Shown here piece after piece: positions 18,011 to 26,829 of a stretch of DNA of 64,000 nucleotides (positions are counted from its first letter, which is position 1; every line of letters begins with the position of its first letter). The stretch comes from Rhodopseudomonas sp. BR0M22 (GTDB lineage: Bacteria; Pseudomonadota; Alphaproteobacteria; Rhizobiales; Xanthobacteraceae): contig NZ_QUMK01000028.1 of NCBI RefSeq assembly GCF_010907035.1, positions 1 through 64,000 of the forward strand, in the 5' to 3' direction. The position numbers and the translations under genes are program-made. The notes under the pieces were generated by a model. The model did not search any database. It had not been told where the DNA came from and saw nothing but the letters and a program-made list of their open reading frames with translations.

Positions 18011-18288
18011 CGGTCGGCTCCGTGTGGGCGGCCCCGCGATATAGGAGGGTTCGGGGCAGGGCGCCATCGCGGTTTCGCATCGGGCGGATGCAGATTCAGC
18101 GGCGGTGCGCTGCTGCCGCCCGCCCAAGCGTGCAGAACCGGCTTCGGACACGCCAAAAGGGCTAGGCCGGTCCGGTCCAAGGCGGTTTCCTCCCGCGAAA
18201 TGCCCGTGCTAGAAGGCCTTGATTGTTGCGGTGAAACGGGCAAAACCTCCGCACGCCCAACCAAGAAAAGAAAACCGGCTTATTGATC

Positions 18289-19821
18289 ATGAAGCACATC
18301 CTGGAAGCATTGGACGAACGGCGGACGGCAGCCAAGCTCGGCGGCGGCGAAAAGCGCATCAACGCGCAACACTCCCGCGGCCGGCTCACCGCACGCGAAC
18401 GGATCGACCTGCTGCTCGACAAGCATTCGTTCGAGGAAATGGACATGTTCGTCCAGCACCGCTCGACCGAATTCGGGATGGAAAAAACCAAGATCCCCGG
18501 CGACGGCGTCGTCACCGGCTGGGGCACGGTCAACGGTCGCAAGGTGTTCGTGTTCGCCAAGGACTTCACCGTGTTCGGCGGCTCGCTCTCCGAGACCCAC
18601 GCGGCGAAGATCACCAAGATCCAGGACATGGCGCTGAAGGCGCGGGCCCCGATCATCGGCCTGTACGACGCCGGCGGCGCCCGCATCCAGGAGGGCGTCG
18701 CGGCGCTCGCCGGTTACTCCTACGTGTTCCGCCGCGTGGTGCAGGCCTCCGGCGTGATCCCGCAGATCAGCGTCATCATGGGCCCGTGCGCCGGCGGCGA
18801 CGTCTATGCGCCGGCGATGACCGACTTCATCTTCATGGTGAAGAACACCAGCTACATGTTCGTCACCGGCCCCGACGTGGTGAAGACGGTGACCAACGAG
18901 GTCGTCACGCCGGAAGAGCTCGGCGGCGCGTCGGTGCACGCCACCAAGTCGTCGATCGCCGACGGCGCGTTCGAGAACGACGTCGAGACCCTGCTGCAGA
19001 TGCGCCGGCTGCTCGACTTCCTGCCGGCGAACTCCTCCGAAGGCGTGCCGGAATGGCCGAGCTTCGACGATATCGAGCGTGAGGACTTCTCGCTCGACAC
19101 GCTGATCCCCGACAATCCGAACAAGCCCTACGACATGAAGGAGCTGATCCTCAAAGTCGTGGACGAGGGCGATTTCTTCGAGCTGCAGGACACCTTCGCC
19201 AAGAACATCATCACCGGTTTCGGCCGCATTGCCGGCCGCACGGTGGGCTTCGTCGCCAACCAGCCGATGGTGCTGGCGGGCGTGCTCGACAGCGACGCTT
19301 CGCGGAAGGCTGCGCGGTTCGTGCGGTTCTGCGACAGCTTCAACATTCCGATCGTCACCTTCGTCGACGTGCCGGGATTCCTGCCGGGCACCGCGCAGGA
19401 ATATGGCGGTCTGATCAAGCACGGCGCGAAGCTGCTGTTCGCGTTCTCGCAGTGCACCGTGCCGCTGGTCACCCTGATCACCCGCAAGGCCTATGGCGGC
19501 GCGTTCGACGTGATGGCGTCGAAGGAAATCGGCGCCGACATCAACTACGCCTGGCCGTCGGCGCAGATCGCGGTGATGGGCGCCAAGGGCGCGGTCGAGA
19601 TCATCTTCCGTCAAGACATGGACGATCCGGAGAAGATCGCGGCGCGGACCAAGGAATACGAGGACCGCTTCCTGTCGCCGTTCATCGCGGCCGAGCGCGG
19701 CTATATCGACGACGTGATCATGCCGCACGCCACCCGCCGCCGCATCGCCCGCGCGCTGGCGATGCTGCGCGACAAGAAGATGGAAATCCCGGCCAAGAAG
19801 CACGACAACATGCCGCTGTAA
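18289..19821 (+). CDS. pccB: Propionyl-CoA carboxylase beta (carboxyltransferase) subunit
   Basis: 510 aa from ATG 18289 (a TTG six bases upstream is less likely). The full crotonase-fold carboxyltransferase pair is present: N-half [14 protein letters not shown] and [18 protein letters not shown]-half [33 protein letters not shown] and [16 protein letters not shown]. It transfers carboxyl from biotin to propionyl-CoA giving methylmalonyl-CoA. Its expected partner, the biotin carboxylase/carrier alpha subunit, is encoded at 50654 in the same direction, 31 kb away rather than adjacent. Confidence 0.95.
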   Translation: MKHILEALDERRTAAKLGGGEKRINAQHSRGRLTARERIDLLLDKHSFEEMDMFVQHRSTEFGMEKTKIPGDGVVTGWGTVNGRKVFVFAKDFTVFGGSLSETHAAKITKIQDMALKARAPIIGLYDAGGARIQEGVAALAGYSYVFRRVVQASGVIPQISVIMGPCAGGDVYAPAMTDFIFMVKNTSYMFVTGPDVVKTVTNEVVTPEELGGASVHATKSSIADGAFENDVETLLQMRRLLDFLPANSSEGVPEWPSFDDIEREDFSLDTLIPDNPNKPYDMKELILKVVDEGDFFELQDTFAKNIITGFGRIAGRTVGFVANQPMVLAGVLDSDASRKAARFVRFCDSFNIPIVTFVDVPGFLPGTAQEYGGLIKHGAKLLFAFSQCTVPLVTLITRKAYGGAFDVMASKEIGADINYAWPSAQIAVMGAKGAVEIIFRQDMDDPEKIAARTKEYEDRFLSPFIAAERGYIDDVIMPHATRRRIARALAMLRDKKMEIPAKKHDNMPL

Positions 19822-19824
19822 CGG

Positions 19825-19883
19825 CATCGGCTCGTTCGAGTTTGGAAAAGGGCGGTGATCGCGACACGATCATCGCCCTTCGT
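19825..19883 (+). terminator. Hairpin after pccB, with a direct-repeat segment
   Basis: AAGGGCGGTGATCG (from 19848) pairs with CGATCATCGCCCTT (to 19883 region) around a short loop, one G-U pair, followed by TCGTGG rather than a long T run. It is a plausible transcription end for pccB. The first 33 bases (CATCGGCTCGTTCGAG...) recur at 20932-20966. Confidence 0.55.
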
Positions 19884-20019
19884 GGTTTGAGCTGACCCGA
19901 AGCTCCTGGCCTGGCTCATTTGATGGTCCAGCCAGGATACGGATTCAGAACGGCGCAGCCATCGGATCAGTTGTCTGGTATCTGTGCATCTCATCATGCC
20001 TAATTGAATTGATGTCCGG

Positions 20020-20877
20020 ATGAAGATTCTGATTTTTGGTTTGGGCTATTCGGCCAGCTACATCGCGCAGCATTTGCAGGGCGCCGGGATCGAGGTGACT
20101 GCAACCGTCAGAACAACCGCCAAGGCTGAAGAGTTGGGCCGGCGCGGGATCGCCACACGGGTGTTTTCATCCTCTTTTGTCGATCCACGCATCGCTGATG
20201 ATATCAAGTCGAGCGCCGCCATTCTGTCGTCGATCCCTCCGAATGAATCCGGCGATCCGGTTCTCGCGTCCTTCACTGGCGCGATCACCAGCGAGTCCAG
20301 GCCGCGGTGGATCGGGTATCTTTCGACGATCGGCGTGTACGGTGACCACCTCGGCAATTGGGTCGACGAAACGACGCCTGCGACCTCCGAAAAACCCCGC
20401 TCGCAGCTTCGGATCGCCGCTGAGCAGCGCTGGCTGGCTTTAGGCGCGCACGTTTTTCGTCTATCAGGGATCTACGGCCCGGGCCGAAACCAACTGGAGA
20501 AGCTCGCAGCCGGAACGGCGACGCGTATCATCAAGCCCGGCCAGGTCTTCAATCGAATTCACGTTGCCGATATCGCCACGGTGGTCGCTGCGTCACTTTC
20601 GCGACCGCGGCCCGGTGCCATTTACAATGTCACCGACAACGAGCCGGCGCCGCCGCAGCAGGTCGTCGAATTCGCCGCTGAACTCTGCGGACGAACACCG
20701 CCTCCTGAAATTGCTTTCGAGCACGCCGAGCTGTCCCCGATGGCGCGCAGCTTCTATCTGGAGAATTGCCGGGTCCGCAACGATCTGATCCGCACGGAGT
20801 TGGGAGTTACGTTGGCCTATCCATCCTATCGGGAAGGGCTCTCGGCCTTGCGAGCGCTCGGCGAGGGGCCAGCCTAG
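20020..20877 (+). CDS. NAD(P)-dependent epimerase/dehydratase (YeeZ-like SDR)
   Basis: 285 aa. Rossmann start MKILIFGLGYSASYIA, then YLSTIGVYGDHLGNWVDE with the catalytic-site Tyr region, RLSGIYGPGRNQLEKL, FNRIHVADIATVV and YNVTDNEPA. This is the atypical extended SDR group annotated as YeeZ-like NAD-dependent epimerases; the substrate is unknown. The gene is alone and is bracketed by an imperfect 33-bp direct repeat (19825-19857 and 20932-20966). Its base composition is a little lower in GC than pccB, compatible with later arrival. Confidence 0.87.
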   Translation: MKILIFGLGYSASYIAQHLQGAGIEVTATVRTTAKAEELGRRGIATRVFSSSFVDPRIADDIKSSAAILSSIPPNESGDPVLASFTGAITSESRPRWIGYLSTIGVYGDHLGNWVDETTPATSEKPRSQLRIAAEQRWLALGAHVFRLSGIYGPGRNQLEKLAAGTATRIIKPGQVFNRIHVADIATVVAASLSRPRPGAIYNVTDNEPAPPQQVVEFAAELCGRTPPPEIAFEHAELSPMARSFYLENCRVRNDLIRTELGVTLAYPSYREGLSALRALGEGPA

Positions 20878-20931
20878 CGGTGCGGAGAGTTTTGAGAGGC
20901 GCGGTGGCTGCCATCTCTGCTCTTTGAGTCT

Positions 20932-20966
20932 CATCGGCTCGTTCGAGCTTGGAAAGGGCTGTGGTC
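20932..20966. repeat. Direct repeat copy downstream of the epimerase gene
   Basis: CATCGGCTCGTTCGAGCTTG then GAAAGGGCTGTGGTC nearly repeats 19825-19857, differing by a few substitutions and one base of length. The copies flank the epimerase gene. Unlike the first copy, this one lacks the second hairpin arm. Confidence 0.7.
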
Positions 20967-20983
20967 ATAAGATCACCGTAAGT

Positions 20984-21053
20984 GTAGCCTGGATGAGCGA
21001 AGAGAATTCCAGGTGTGGCGCTTCCTCCATCTCGCTGCACTGATGCGGGCTAC
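20984..21053. repeat. Dispersed palindrome, degenerate family A copy 4
   Basis: Starts GTAGCCTGGATGAGCGAAGA and ends CTGATGCGGGCTAC; the outer ends match the family A copies at 5189, 9824 and 12667, while the interior has diverged. Ends just before the stop of higA. Confidence 0.65.
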
Positions 21054-21057
21054 CGAC

Positions 21058-21360
21058 TCAAGCAGCCTTCGACTTCATTGGCTTGATCCGCCTTAGTTCG
21101 TCGGCGCTGTTGTCTTCTGCGACTTCCAGATCGTACTGCGCCTGCAAGTTCATCCAGAAATTAGGCGTTGTGCCGAAATATCTCGCCAGCCGCAGCGCGG
21201 TGTCCGCCGTTACTGGGGTTTCCTGCCGTGCCAGACGTTCGATGCGCGTGCGCGGTACGCCGCAGGCTGCGGCGACTGCGTAGGGCGACAGGCTCATCGG
21301 CAGCAGAAACTCTTCGCGGAGAATTTCGCCGGGATGAACAGGGGGGAGTTTCTTCCTCAT
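21058..21360 (-). CDS. higA: HigA-type antitoxin (XRE/Cro-like DNA-binding protein)
   Basis: 100 aa. Opening [20 protein letters not shown] and the helix-turn-helix [18 protein letters not shown] are the standard HigA pattern, followed by [23 protein letters not shown], here marked by [13 protein letters not shown] and [14 protein letters not shown]. It should neutralise the HigB toxin encoded immediately upstream and repress the shared promoter. The start lies 12 bases after the position where the toxin gene would normally stop. Confidence 0.93.
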   Translation of the reverse strand: MRKKLPPVHPGEILREEFLLPMSLSPYAVAAACGVPRTRIERLARQETPVTADTALRLARYFGTTPNFWMNLQAQYDLEVAEDNSADELRRIKPMKSKAA

Positions 21361-21658
21361 CGTGGCCTCGCCCTAGTGATAGATCGACGATCTCGACGTC
21401 TTCCGGACCAGTGTGTTTCCAGCGAAACAAGATCCGCCACTGATCGTTGATGCGGATCGAATGGAGATCCTGCAAATCTCCGCGTAGAGCTTCCAGGCGA
21501 TTGCCGGGAGGGATCGCGAGGTCGGCCAGAGCAGCGGCGGCGTTGAGCTGAAGCAGTTTGCGCCGGGCAGTGCCGAGAAGGTCGGCCGGAAGGCTCTTGG
21601 GGGCTTTCCGGTCGTACAAAATCGTCCGAGCAAACTTGCCTCGAAAGCTCTGGATCAT
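21161..21658 (-). CDS. higB: HigB-type mRNA-interferase toxin, reading frame shifted at its 3' end
   Basis: Residues 1-91 match HigB/plasmid maintenance killer toxins: [55 protein letters not shown] and DVEIVD. Family members end VDYH. Here the bases read GTC GAT C TAT CAC TAG: one extra base (plus-strand position 21382) throws the frame past that stop at 21373. The open frame then runs about 70 more residues across higA, ending at 21161 (165 aa in all). Without the extra base the product would be 94 aa, the family norm. The toxin may still be active; sequencing error is possible. TTG 21667 is an alternative start. Confidence 0.8.
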   Translation of the reverse strand: MIQSFRGKFARTILYDRKAPKSLPADLLGTARRKLLQLNAAAALADLAIPPGNRLEALRGDLQDLHSIRINDQWRILFRWKHTGPEDVEIVDLSLGRGHDEEETPPCSSRRNSPRRVSAADEPVALRSRRSLRRTAHAHRTSGTAGNPSNGGHRAAAGEIFRHNA

Positions 21659-21670
21659 TCTCACCAATTC

Positions 21671-21687
21671 GTATCATGATGTGATAC
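21671..21687. promoter_or_regulatory. Inverted repeat, probable HigA operator
   Basis: GTATCA-TGATG-TGATAC: perfect 6-bp arms around a 5-base spacer, 13 bases upstream of the toxin start. HigA-type antitoxins bind such short palindromes over their own promoter, so autoregulation is the likely role. Confidence 0.65.
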
Positions 21688-22049
21688 GTCTGGTCAATCC
21701 CTCGGCGATGTAGGTTGCCTAGTTTGCGGGCTATTTGCGGGCGGTGTGAGCAGGCAGGAGCCGGCTGTTCAAGAAATGCGCGAGTTCGGGTGCTCAATCT
21801 GTCGCGATTGTCCGCGGGATAATTAGTGTTTCGGGCTGTTCGTGCTGCTGGCACGGCGATTGCTTAGTGAGTTCCGGTCAACGACGACCGCCGTCCGAGA
21901 ATTGCCCAAGCCGGTGTCCGGCAGACAGCAAGGGGACAGCTCTCCCGCTGATCGGAGAGCCGCGGCGTCGTCGAGGCTCCGCCCCGTTGTTGCTCCCCGC
22001 TTGTGCGTTCCGACGCGGCCTTTTCAGCAGCAAACGGAGCACGGAGCAG
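21688..22049. other. 362-base leader between higBA and the FNT channel gene
   Basis: Contains the divergent control regions of higBA (minus strand) and the FNT gene (plus strand). I see no gene, no FNR-type TTGAT-N4-ATCAA box and no clear hairpin. The ribosome site of the channel gene (GGAG, 22043-22046) is at its right end. Confidence 0.5.
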
Positions 22050-22889
22050 ATGTCCTACCTCGCGCCTTCAGAATTCGTCACCAAGATGGTCGACGCCGGC
22101 GAGTCCAAGATCCTGATGTCCACCCGTGACACGGTGATCCGCGCCTACATGGCCGGTGCCATCCTGGCGCTGGCGGCGTGGTTTGCGGTCACGATCAACG
22201 TCAATACCGGCCAGCCGCTGATCGGCGCACTGCTATTCCCGGTCGGCTTCACCATGCTGTATCTGCTCGGCTTCGACCTGCTCACCGGCGTGTTCGTGCT
22301 GGCGCCGCTGGCCTGGCTCGACAAGCGCCCCGGCTGCACGCTCGGCGGCGTGCTGCGCAATTGGGGGCTCGTCTTCCTCGGCAACTTCGCCGGCGCGCTG
22401 ACGGTGGCTTTCCTGATGGCGTTCGTGACGACGTTCGGCTTTACGCAAGATCCCGACAAGGTCGGCACGGTGATCGGCAATATCGGCGAGGGGCGCACCT
22501 TGGGCTACGCGGCGCATGGCGCCGCCGGCATGGCGACGCTGTTCTTCCGCGGCATGCTGTGCAACTGGATGGTCTCGACCGGCGTGGTGATGGCGATGAT
22601 CTCGACGACCGTGCCGGGCAAGGTGATCGCGATGTGGATGCCGATCCTGGTGTTCTTCTACATGGTGTTCGAGCACTCGGTGGTGAACATGTTCCTGTTT
22701 CCGTCGGGCCTGATGCTGCACGCCAAGTTCTCGATCCTCGACTATCTGGTCTGGAACGAGATCCCGACCGTGCTCGGCAATCTGGTCGGCGGGCTCGCCT
22801 TCACCGGGCTTACGCTCTACACCACCCACGTCCGCACCGCGGCGAAGCGTCGGATCGAAGCTGCGCCGATGCCGCGCGTCGCGGCGTAA
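22050..22889 (+). CDS. Formate/nitrite transporter family channel (FNT; NirC/FocA-like)
   Basis: 279 aa from ATG 22050 with GGAG at good spacing; upstream in-frame codons are not channel-like. Six membrane segments and FNT hallmarks: APSEFVTKMVDAGESKILM at the N-terminus, GFDLLTGVFVLAPLA, NWGLVFLGNFAGALTVA, FFRGMLCNWMV, and FEHSVVNMFLFP (central His and Asn of the pore). It passes monovalent anions such as nitrite or formate across the inner membrane. The following PP2C-kinase gene begins 67 bp later, an arrangement also seen with nitrate-assimilation loci, so nitrite is the better guess. Confidence 0.93.
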   Translation: MSYLAPSEFVTKMVDAGESKILMSTRDTVIRAYMAGAILALAAWFAVTINVNTGQPLIGALLFPVGFTMLYLLGFDLLTGVFVLAPLAWLDKRPGCTLGGVLRNWGLVFLGNFAGALTVAFLMAFVTTFGFTQDPDKVGTVIGNIGEGRTLGYAAHGAAGMATLFFRGMLCNWMVSTGVVMAMISTTVPGKVIAMWMPILVFFYMVFEHSVVNMFLFPSGLMLHAKFSILDYLVWNEIPTVLGNLVGGLAFTGLTLYTTHVRTAAKRRIEAAPMPRVAA

Positions 22890-22956
22890 GCTGATCGCCT
22901 CCGGGAGCTTTGCCCGGTCCGGGTGAAGCTCCCTTTCTTGGGTCGCAGCAGGCCGC

Positions 22957-24690
22957 ATGGCGCAGCAGCTCACAGTCTCGATCGGGCAGGCGTCGTCGCC
23001 GGGGCGCAAGCCCGTCAACCAGGACTTCTACGGCGCGCTGACGCCCGCCGAGCCGCTGCTCACCACCAAGGGCATCGCGATCGCGCTCGCCGATGGCATT
23101 TCGTCGAGCGACGTCAGCCAGGTCGCGAGCGAGTCCGCGGTGAAGAGCTTCCTGACCGATTACTACTGCACGTCGGAAGCGTGGTCGGTGAAATCCTCGG
23201 CGCAGCGGGTGATCGCCGCCACCAATTCATGGCTGCACGCCGAGACCCGGCGCAGCGATTATCGCTACGATCGCGACAAGGGCTATGTCTGCACGCTGAG
23301 CGCGCTGGTGATCAAAGGTGCGGCAGCGCATCTGTTTCACATCGGTGATAGCCGGATCTACCGGCTGGTCGGCGCCTCGCTGGAGCAGCTCACCGAGGAT
23401 CACCGTGTCCGGATCTCCTCCGAGCAGAGCTATCTCGGCCGCGCGCTCGGCGTCAATCCGCAGGTCGAGATCGACTATCTGGCGGTGCCGGTCGTCCCCG
23501 GCGACCTGTTCGTGCTGGCGACCGACGGCGTGTACGAGCATGTCACGCAGCGCGTCGTCGTGCAGATGCTGCGCGATCATGCCGATGATCTCGACGCCGC
23601 GGCGCGGGCAATCATCGGCGAGGCGTTCGCCAACGGCAGCGACGACAATCTCACCGTTCAGGTGGTGCGGATCGATGCGGTCCCGGATGCGGGTGCCGCC
23701 GATCTGTTCGACCGCGCCGCGGACTTGCCGCTGCCGCCGCTGCTTGTGCCGCGCGCCGAGTTCGACGGCTATCGGATCATTCGCGAGCTGCACGCGTCGA
23801 GCCGCAGCCACATCTATCTGGCCGGCGACCTCGAGACCGACGAACTGGTGGCGCTGAAGACGCCGTCCTCGGATCTGCGGGACGATCCAGACGCCCGCAA
23901 GCGCTTCATGCTGGAGGAGTGGATCGCGCGGCGGATCGATAGTCCGCACGTGCTGAAGCCATGCGCGGCGCAGCGGCCGCGCAGTTCTCTTTACGTCGCC
24001 TTCGAGTACATCGAAGGCCAGACGTTGGCGCAATGGATGATCGACCATCCGCGCGCGGAGCTCGAAACCGTCCGCGGCCTGATCGAGCAGATTGCCAAGG
24101 GGCTCTACGCGTTCCACCGCAAGGAAATGGTGCATCAGGATCTGCGCTCCGCAAACGTGCTGATCGATCGCAGCTGCACGGTGAAGATCATCGACTTCGG
24201 TTCGGTGCGTGTCGCCGGCGTCGCCGAGCTGGGGCCGTCGGGTGGCGACGAGCTGCTCGGCACGGTGCAATACATGGCGCCGGAATATTTCGCCGGGCAG
24301 GGCGGCTCGGCGCTGTCGGATCAGTTCTCGCTCGGGGTGATCGCCTATCAGATGCTGACCGGCCGGCTGCCTTACGGGGCCGAGCTGGCGCGCGCCAATC
24401 AGGCGCTGAAATCCCGCAAGCTGCGCTACAGCCCGGCCGCCGACCACAATGAGCAGGTGCCGGTCTGGGTCGACCGCGCGCTGCAACGCGCCGTCAGCCT
24501 CGATCCGGCCAAGCGCTATCCGGCGCTGTCGGAGTTCGTTCACGACCTGCGGCATCCTCGGGCCGACTATCTCGACGCCCGGCCGCAGCCGCTCGCCGCG
24601 CGCAATCCGCTATTGTTCTGGCAGCTGTTATCGGCGCTGCTTGCCTTGATCGTCGTAGCGCTGCTGGCACGGCTGCACGGCAGCTTCTGA
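22957..24690 (+). CDS. Bifunctional PP2C phosphatase and Ser/Thr protein kinase, membrane-tethered
   Basis: 577 aa. Residues ~1-240: PP2C domain with NQDFYG, IALADGISSSD, LFHIGDSRIYRL, FVLATDGVYEHV and GSDDNLTVQ (metal-binding Asp residues present). Residues ~262-520: protein kinase with VALKTP (Lys), HQDLRSANVLID (catalytic Asp395; the Arg of HRD is Gln, so a non-RD kinase), DFGSVR (Asp413), and GTVQYMAPEY. One C-terminal membrane helix (FWQLLSALLALIVVALLA) then a short tail. It both phosphorylates and dephosphorylates proteins at the membrane; coupling to the upstream channel gene suggests control of anion uptake or nitrogen metabolism. Confidence 0.92.
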   Translation: MAQQLTVSIGQASSPGRKPVNQDFYGALTPAEPLLTTKGIAIALADGISSSDVSQVASESAVKSFLTDYYCTSEAWSVKSSAQRVIAATNSWLHAETRRSDYRYDRDKGYVCTLSALVIKGAAAHLFHIGDSRIYRLVGASLEQLTEDHRVRISSEQSYLGRALGVNPQVEIDYLAVPVVPGDLFVLATDGVYEHVTQRVVVQMLRDHADDLDAAARAIIGEAFANGSDDNLTVQVVRIDAVPDAGAADLFDRAADLPLPPLLVPRAEFDGYRIIRELHASSRSHIYLAGDLETDELVALKTPSSDLRDDPDARKRFMLEEWIARRIDSPHVLKPCAAQRPRSSLYVAFEYIEGQTLAQWMIDHPRAELETVRGLIEQIAKGLYAFHRKEMVHQDLRSANVLIDRSCTVKIIDFGSVRVAGVAELGPSGGDELLGTVQYMAPEYFAGQGGSALSDQFSLGVIAYQMLTGRLPYGAELARANQALKSRKLRYSPAADHNEQVPVWVDRALQRAVSLDPAKRYPALSEFVHDLRHPRADYLDARPQPLAARNPLLFWQLLSALLALIVVALLARLHGSF

Positions 24691-24777
24691 GCGATTGCGC
24701 CGCGTCTGGAGCGATATTGAACAGGCTGCGGTTCTCGGGCAAGCTTCGCCGGCTTCAATCATCCGGGCTCATCGTTC

Positions 24778-25326
24778 ATGCTCCGCATTGCCGTTCTGTG
24801 CCTGATCGCGACGTTTGCCGCCGCCGGCGTCGCGCGCGCCGCCGACACCGAAAAGCTGCTGCTGCAATCGCCCAAGGGCTTCAAGGTGGCGGCCGAAGCC
24901 AGCAACGCCAAGGAAAGCACGACGGTGCTGGTGCCGGGCAGCGAGAATATCGCCAGCGCCAGCACGCGGATCACGGCGCAGACGCTGTTCAAGCAGACCG
25001 ACCAATCACCCGAGGCGTTTCGCGAGGCGAGCCAGAAGAAGGCCGCGGCGGAGTGCCCCGGCGCGCGGTTCGCGCAGCTCCGGCACGGCAATGAAAACCT
25101 GTATCCGATGGTGATGTGGAGCGAGAGCTGCCCACAGGCCAAGGTGGCCGGCAAGCCGGCGCTGACCTGGTGGAAGGCGGTGCAGGGCCGCGAGAATTTC
25201 TATGCGCTGCGGATGACCGCGGCCGCCGAGCCGGATGCCAAGCAGCGCAAGCTGTGGACTCGGTTCTTCGAGGTGACGCGCGTCTGCGACAGCCGCGTGC
25301 CCGGCCAGCGCTGTACGACCAAATAA
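24778..25326 (+). CDS. Exported protein of unknown function
   Basis: 182 aa with a signal peptide (MLRIAVLCLIATFAAAGVARA, cleavage after residue ~21). No family was recognised. The mature part has four cysteines (ECPGARF, ESCPQAK, RVCDSR, QRCTTK), suggesting two periplasmic disulfides, and a WWKAVQGRENFYALR stretch. It is 87 bp downstream of the PP2C-kinase gene on the same strand and may be part of that transcript. Confidence 0.75.
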   Translation: MLRIAVLCLIATFAAAGVARAADTEKLLLQSPKGFKVAAEASNAKESTTVLVPGSENIASASTRITAQTLFKQTDQSPEAFREASQKKAAAECPGARFAQLRHGNENLYPMVMWSESCPQAKVAGKPALTWWKAVQGRENFYALRMTAAAEPDAKQRKLWTRFFEVTRVCDSRVPGQRCTTK

Positions 25327-25432
25327 CCGGGCGGGCGGCCGGCCGATCGGGTGCGGCTTTGATGCCGGACATGGCGAGGTCATCATCGGCGGCCTATAAG
25401 GTCGTCACCGGGGCAAGGACGCGTGCATCGAC

Positions 25433-26242
25433 ATGACTGTACCGTGGCATCTCGTCGCGCTGGCTTTCGCCGTCTGCCTCGTCGTTGCGGCGCCCGGGTT
25501 CCGGCGGGTCTATTACTTCGTCAGCCTGTGCTATGCGGGCGCGATCGCGGCGCAGAGCCTGGTGTTCGCGCTGCTGTTCGCCACCACCATCTCCGGCTGG
25601 GTGACGCTGCAGCTTCTTCTGCTGCTGGTGTACGGCGTGCGGCTCGGCGCTTTCCTGGCGGTGCGCGAACGCAATCCCGCCTATGCGGCAGAACTCGCCC
25701 GCGCCGAGCGCCGCACCGCCGAGCTGAAGCTGTGGCACAGAATCGCGATCTGGCTCGGCGTCAGCCTGCTGTTCACGCTGCTGTTCCTGCCGGCGTTGCT
25801 GACGTTGTCGCTGCAGGCCGAGGGCGTGTGGCCGGTGTCGACGCCGCTCGGCGTGATGATCATGGCGGTGGGGCTGTGGGTCGAGAGCCTCGCCGACTGG
25901 CAGAAGTATCGCTACAAGGCCGAGCACCCGGCGCATTATTGCGACACCGGGCTGTATCGCCTGGTGCGTTGCCCGAACTATCTCGGCGAGATGGTGTTCT
26001 GGTTCGGCGTGTGGTTCTCGGGCCTGTCGGCCTATGGCTCCGGCGCGGCCTGGGCGCTGTCGCTGCTCGGGGTGCTGTACATTCTGGCGCTGATGACGGC
26101 CGCATCCGCTGGGCTCGAGCGCAAGCAGGATGAACGCTACGGCGATCGGCCGGACTATCAGGAGTATGTTCGGAACGTGCCGATCCTGTTTCCCTGGGTG
26201 CCGCTCTACACCTTGCGCAAGCTGCTGATCCGGTTTCGCTGA
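25433..26242 (+). CDS. DUF1295 membrane protein (steroid 5-alpha-reductase-like fold)
   Basis: 269 aa with about seven hydrophobic segments. The C-terminal half matches DUF1295/ICMT-like enzymes: VESLADWQKYRYKAE, GLYRLVRCPNYLGEMVFWFGVW, given by its ends GLYRLVRCPNYLG and WFGVW, and ERKQDERYGDRPDYQEYV. Relatives reduce steroid or isoprenoid double bonds with NADPH or methylate isoprenylcysteine; the substrate here is unknown. It stands alone and is followed by a strong terminator. Confidence 0.9.
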   Translation: MTVPWHLVALAFAVCLVVAAPGFRRVYYFVSLCYAGAIAAQSLVFALLFATTISGWVTLQLLLLLVYGVRLGAFLAVRERNPAYAAELARAERRTAELKLWHRIAIWLGVSLLFTLLFLPALLTLSLQAEGVWPVSTPLGVMIMAVGLWVESLADWQKYRYKAEHPAHYCDTGLYRLVRCPNYLGEMVFWFGVWFSGLSAYGSGAAWALSLLGVLYILALMTAASAGLERKQDERYGDRPDYQEYVRNVPILFPWVPLYTLRKLLIRFR

Positions 26243-26258
26243 ACTCGGCCGGACGCAC

Positions 26259-26289
26259 AAAAAAGCCCCGCGCGAGCGGGGCTTTTCGT
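26259..26289. terminator. Bidirectional rho-independent terminator
   Basis: AAAAAAGCCCCGC-gcga-GCGGGGCTTTTCG: an 8-bp GC stem with A run before and T run after, placed between the converging DUF1295 gene (stop 26242) and the small exported protein gene (stop 26307). It should end both transcripts. Confidence 0.92.
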
Positions 26290-26306
26290 GAGCGACGCGA
26301 GGCCGA

Positions 26307-26594
26307 TCAGAACCGGCGGAAGCAGCGGCCGTGACGCCAGGCGTAGCCGGGCGGGCAGGCGCGGGGCGCGACGACGCGCGGCGGCACCACGACCGGACGG
26401 CCATAGCCGGGGCGGGCATACATCGGACGGCAGCGGCCCATCGGACCACGCGCCCAGCCCGGACCGCAGCCCTGCGCGACCTGGATCACGTCGCCGGAAT
26501 TGGCGGCGCCGAGGGGAGCCAACGGCATCGCATTGGCTGCACCGGCTCCGACCAGCGTGGCTGCGAACAATGCTGCGGCAAAGATCTTCTTCAT
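26307..26594 (-). CDS. GCG_CRPN-type small exported protein
   Basis: 95 aa. Signal peptide residues 1-22 (ending GAANA). The mature part holds the GCG-CRP signature (IQVAQGCGPGWARGPMGRC, then RP) followed by a Pro/Arg/Tyr-rich stretch and CPPGYAWRHGRC. This small family is typical of Bradyrhizobium-group genomes; four cysteines suggest disulfides in the periplasm. Function unknown. Confidence 0.87.
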   Translation of the reverse strand: MKKIFAAALFAATLVGAGAANAMPLAPLGAANSGDVIQVAQGCGPGWARGPMGRCRPMYARPGYGRPVVVPPRVVAPRACPPGYAWRHGRCFRRF

Positions 26595-26610
26595 CTGTTG
26601 GCTCTTCCCT

Positions 26611-26802
26611 TCACTGCCAGATAAACGGCGCTGTCATCATCGCGCGCGCCTCCTTCGAGTCGAAGTCGACGTGTGCGTTCTGTTCGTCCCCAGGATGCAT
26701 GTACCCGATTCGGTCTGAACACGGCATGAATGCGGCGGGGCCGCATTGCACGCAGGCGTACATGACAAAGCGGCGGACGACATGTGCCATCCGCCGCTTC
26801 AT
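26611..26802 (-). CDS. Possible small protein of 63 aa, unknown function
   Basis: An uninterrupted frame upstream of the GCG_CRPN-type gene in the same direction; an internal ATG at 26763 would give 50 aa. The sequence (MYACVQCGPAAFMPCSDRIG, then HPGDEQNAHVDFDSKEA) is not low-complexity and does not look like an antisense shadow, but no ribosome site or known family is evident. Alternatively the stretch is simply the leader of the downstream gene. Confidence 0.3.
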   Translation of the reverse strand: MKRRMAHVVRRFVMYACVQCGPAAFMPCSDRIGYMHPGDEQNAHVDFDSKEARAMMTAPFIWQ

Positions 26803-26829
26803 CGATTCGTTGCTGCGGTCCGTAGGCAG

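Noticed and set aside
26611-26802. Upgrading the 63-aa frame upstream of the GCG_CRPN-type gene to a firm gene
   Set aside because: No ribosome site and no recognisable family; kept only as a low-confidence entry.
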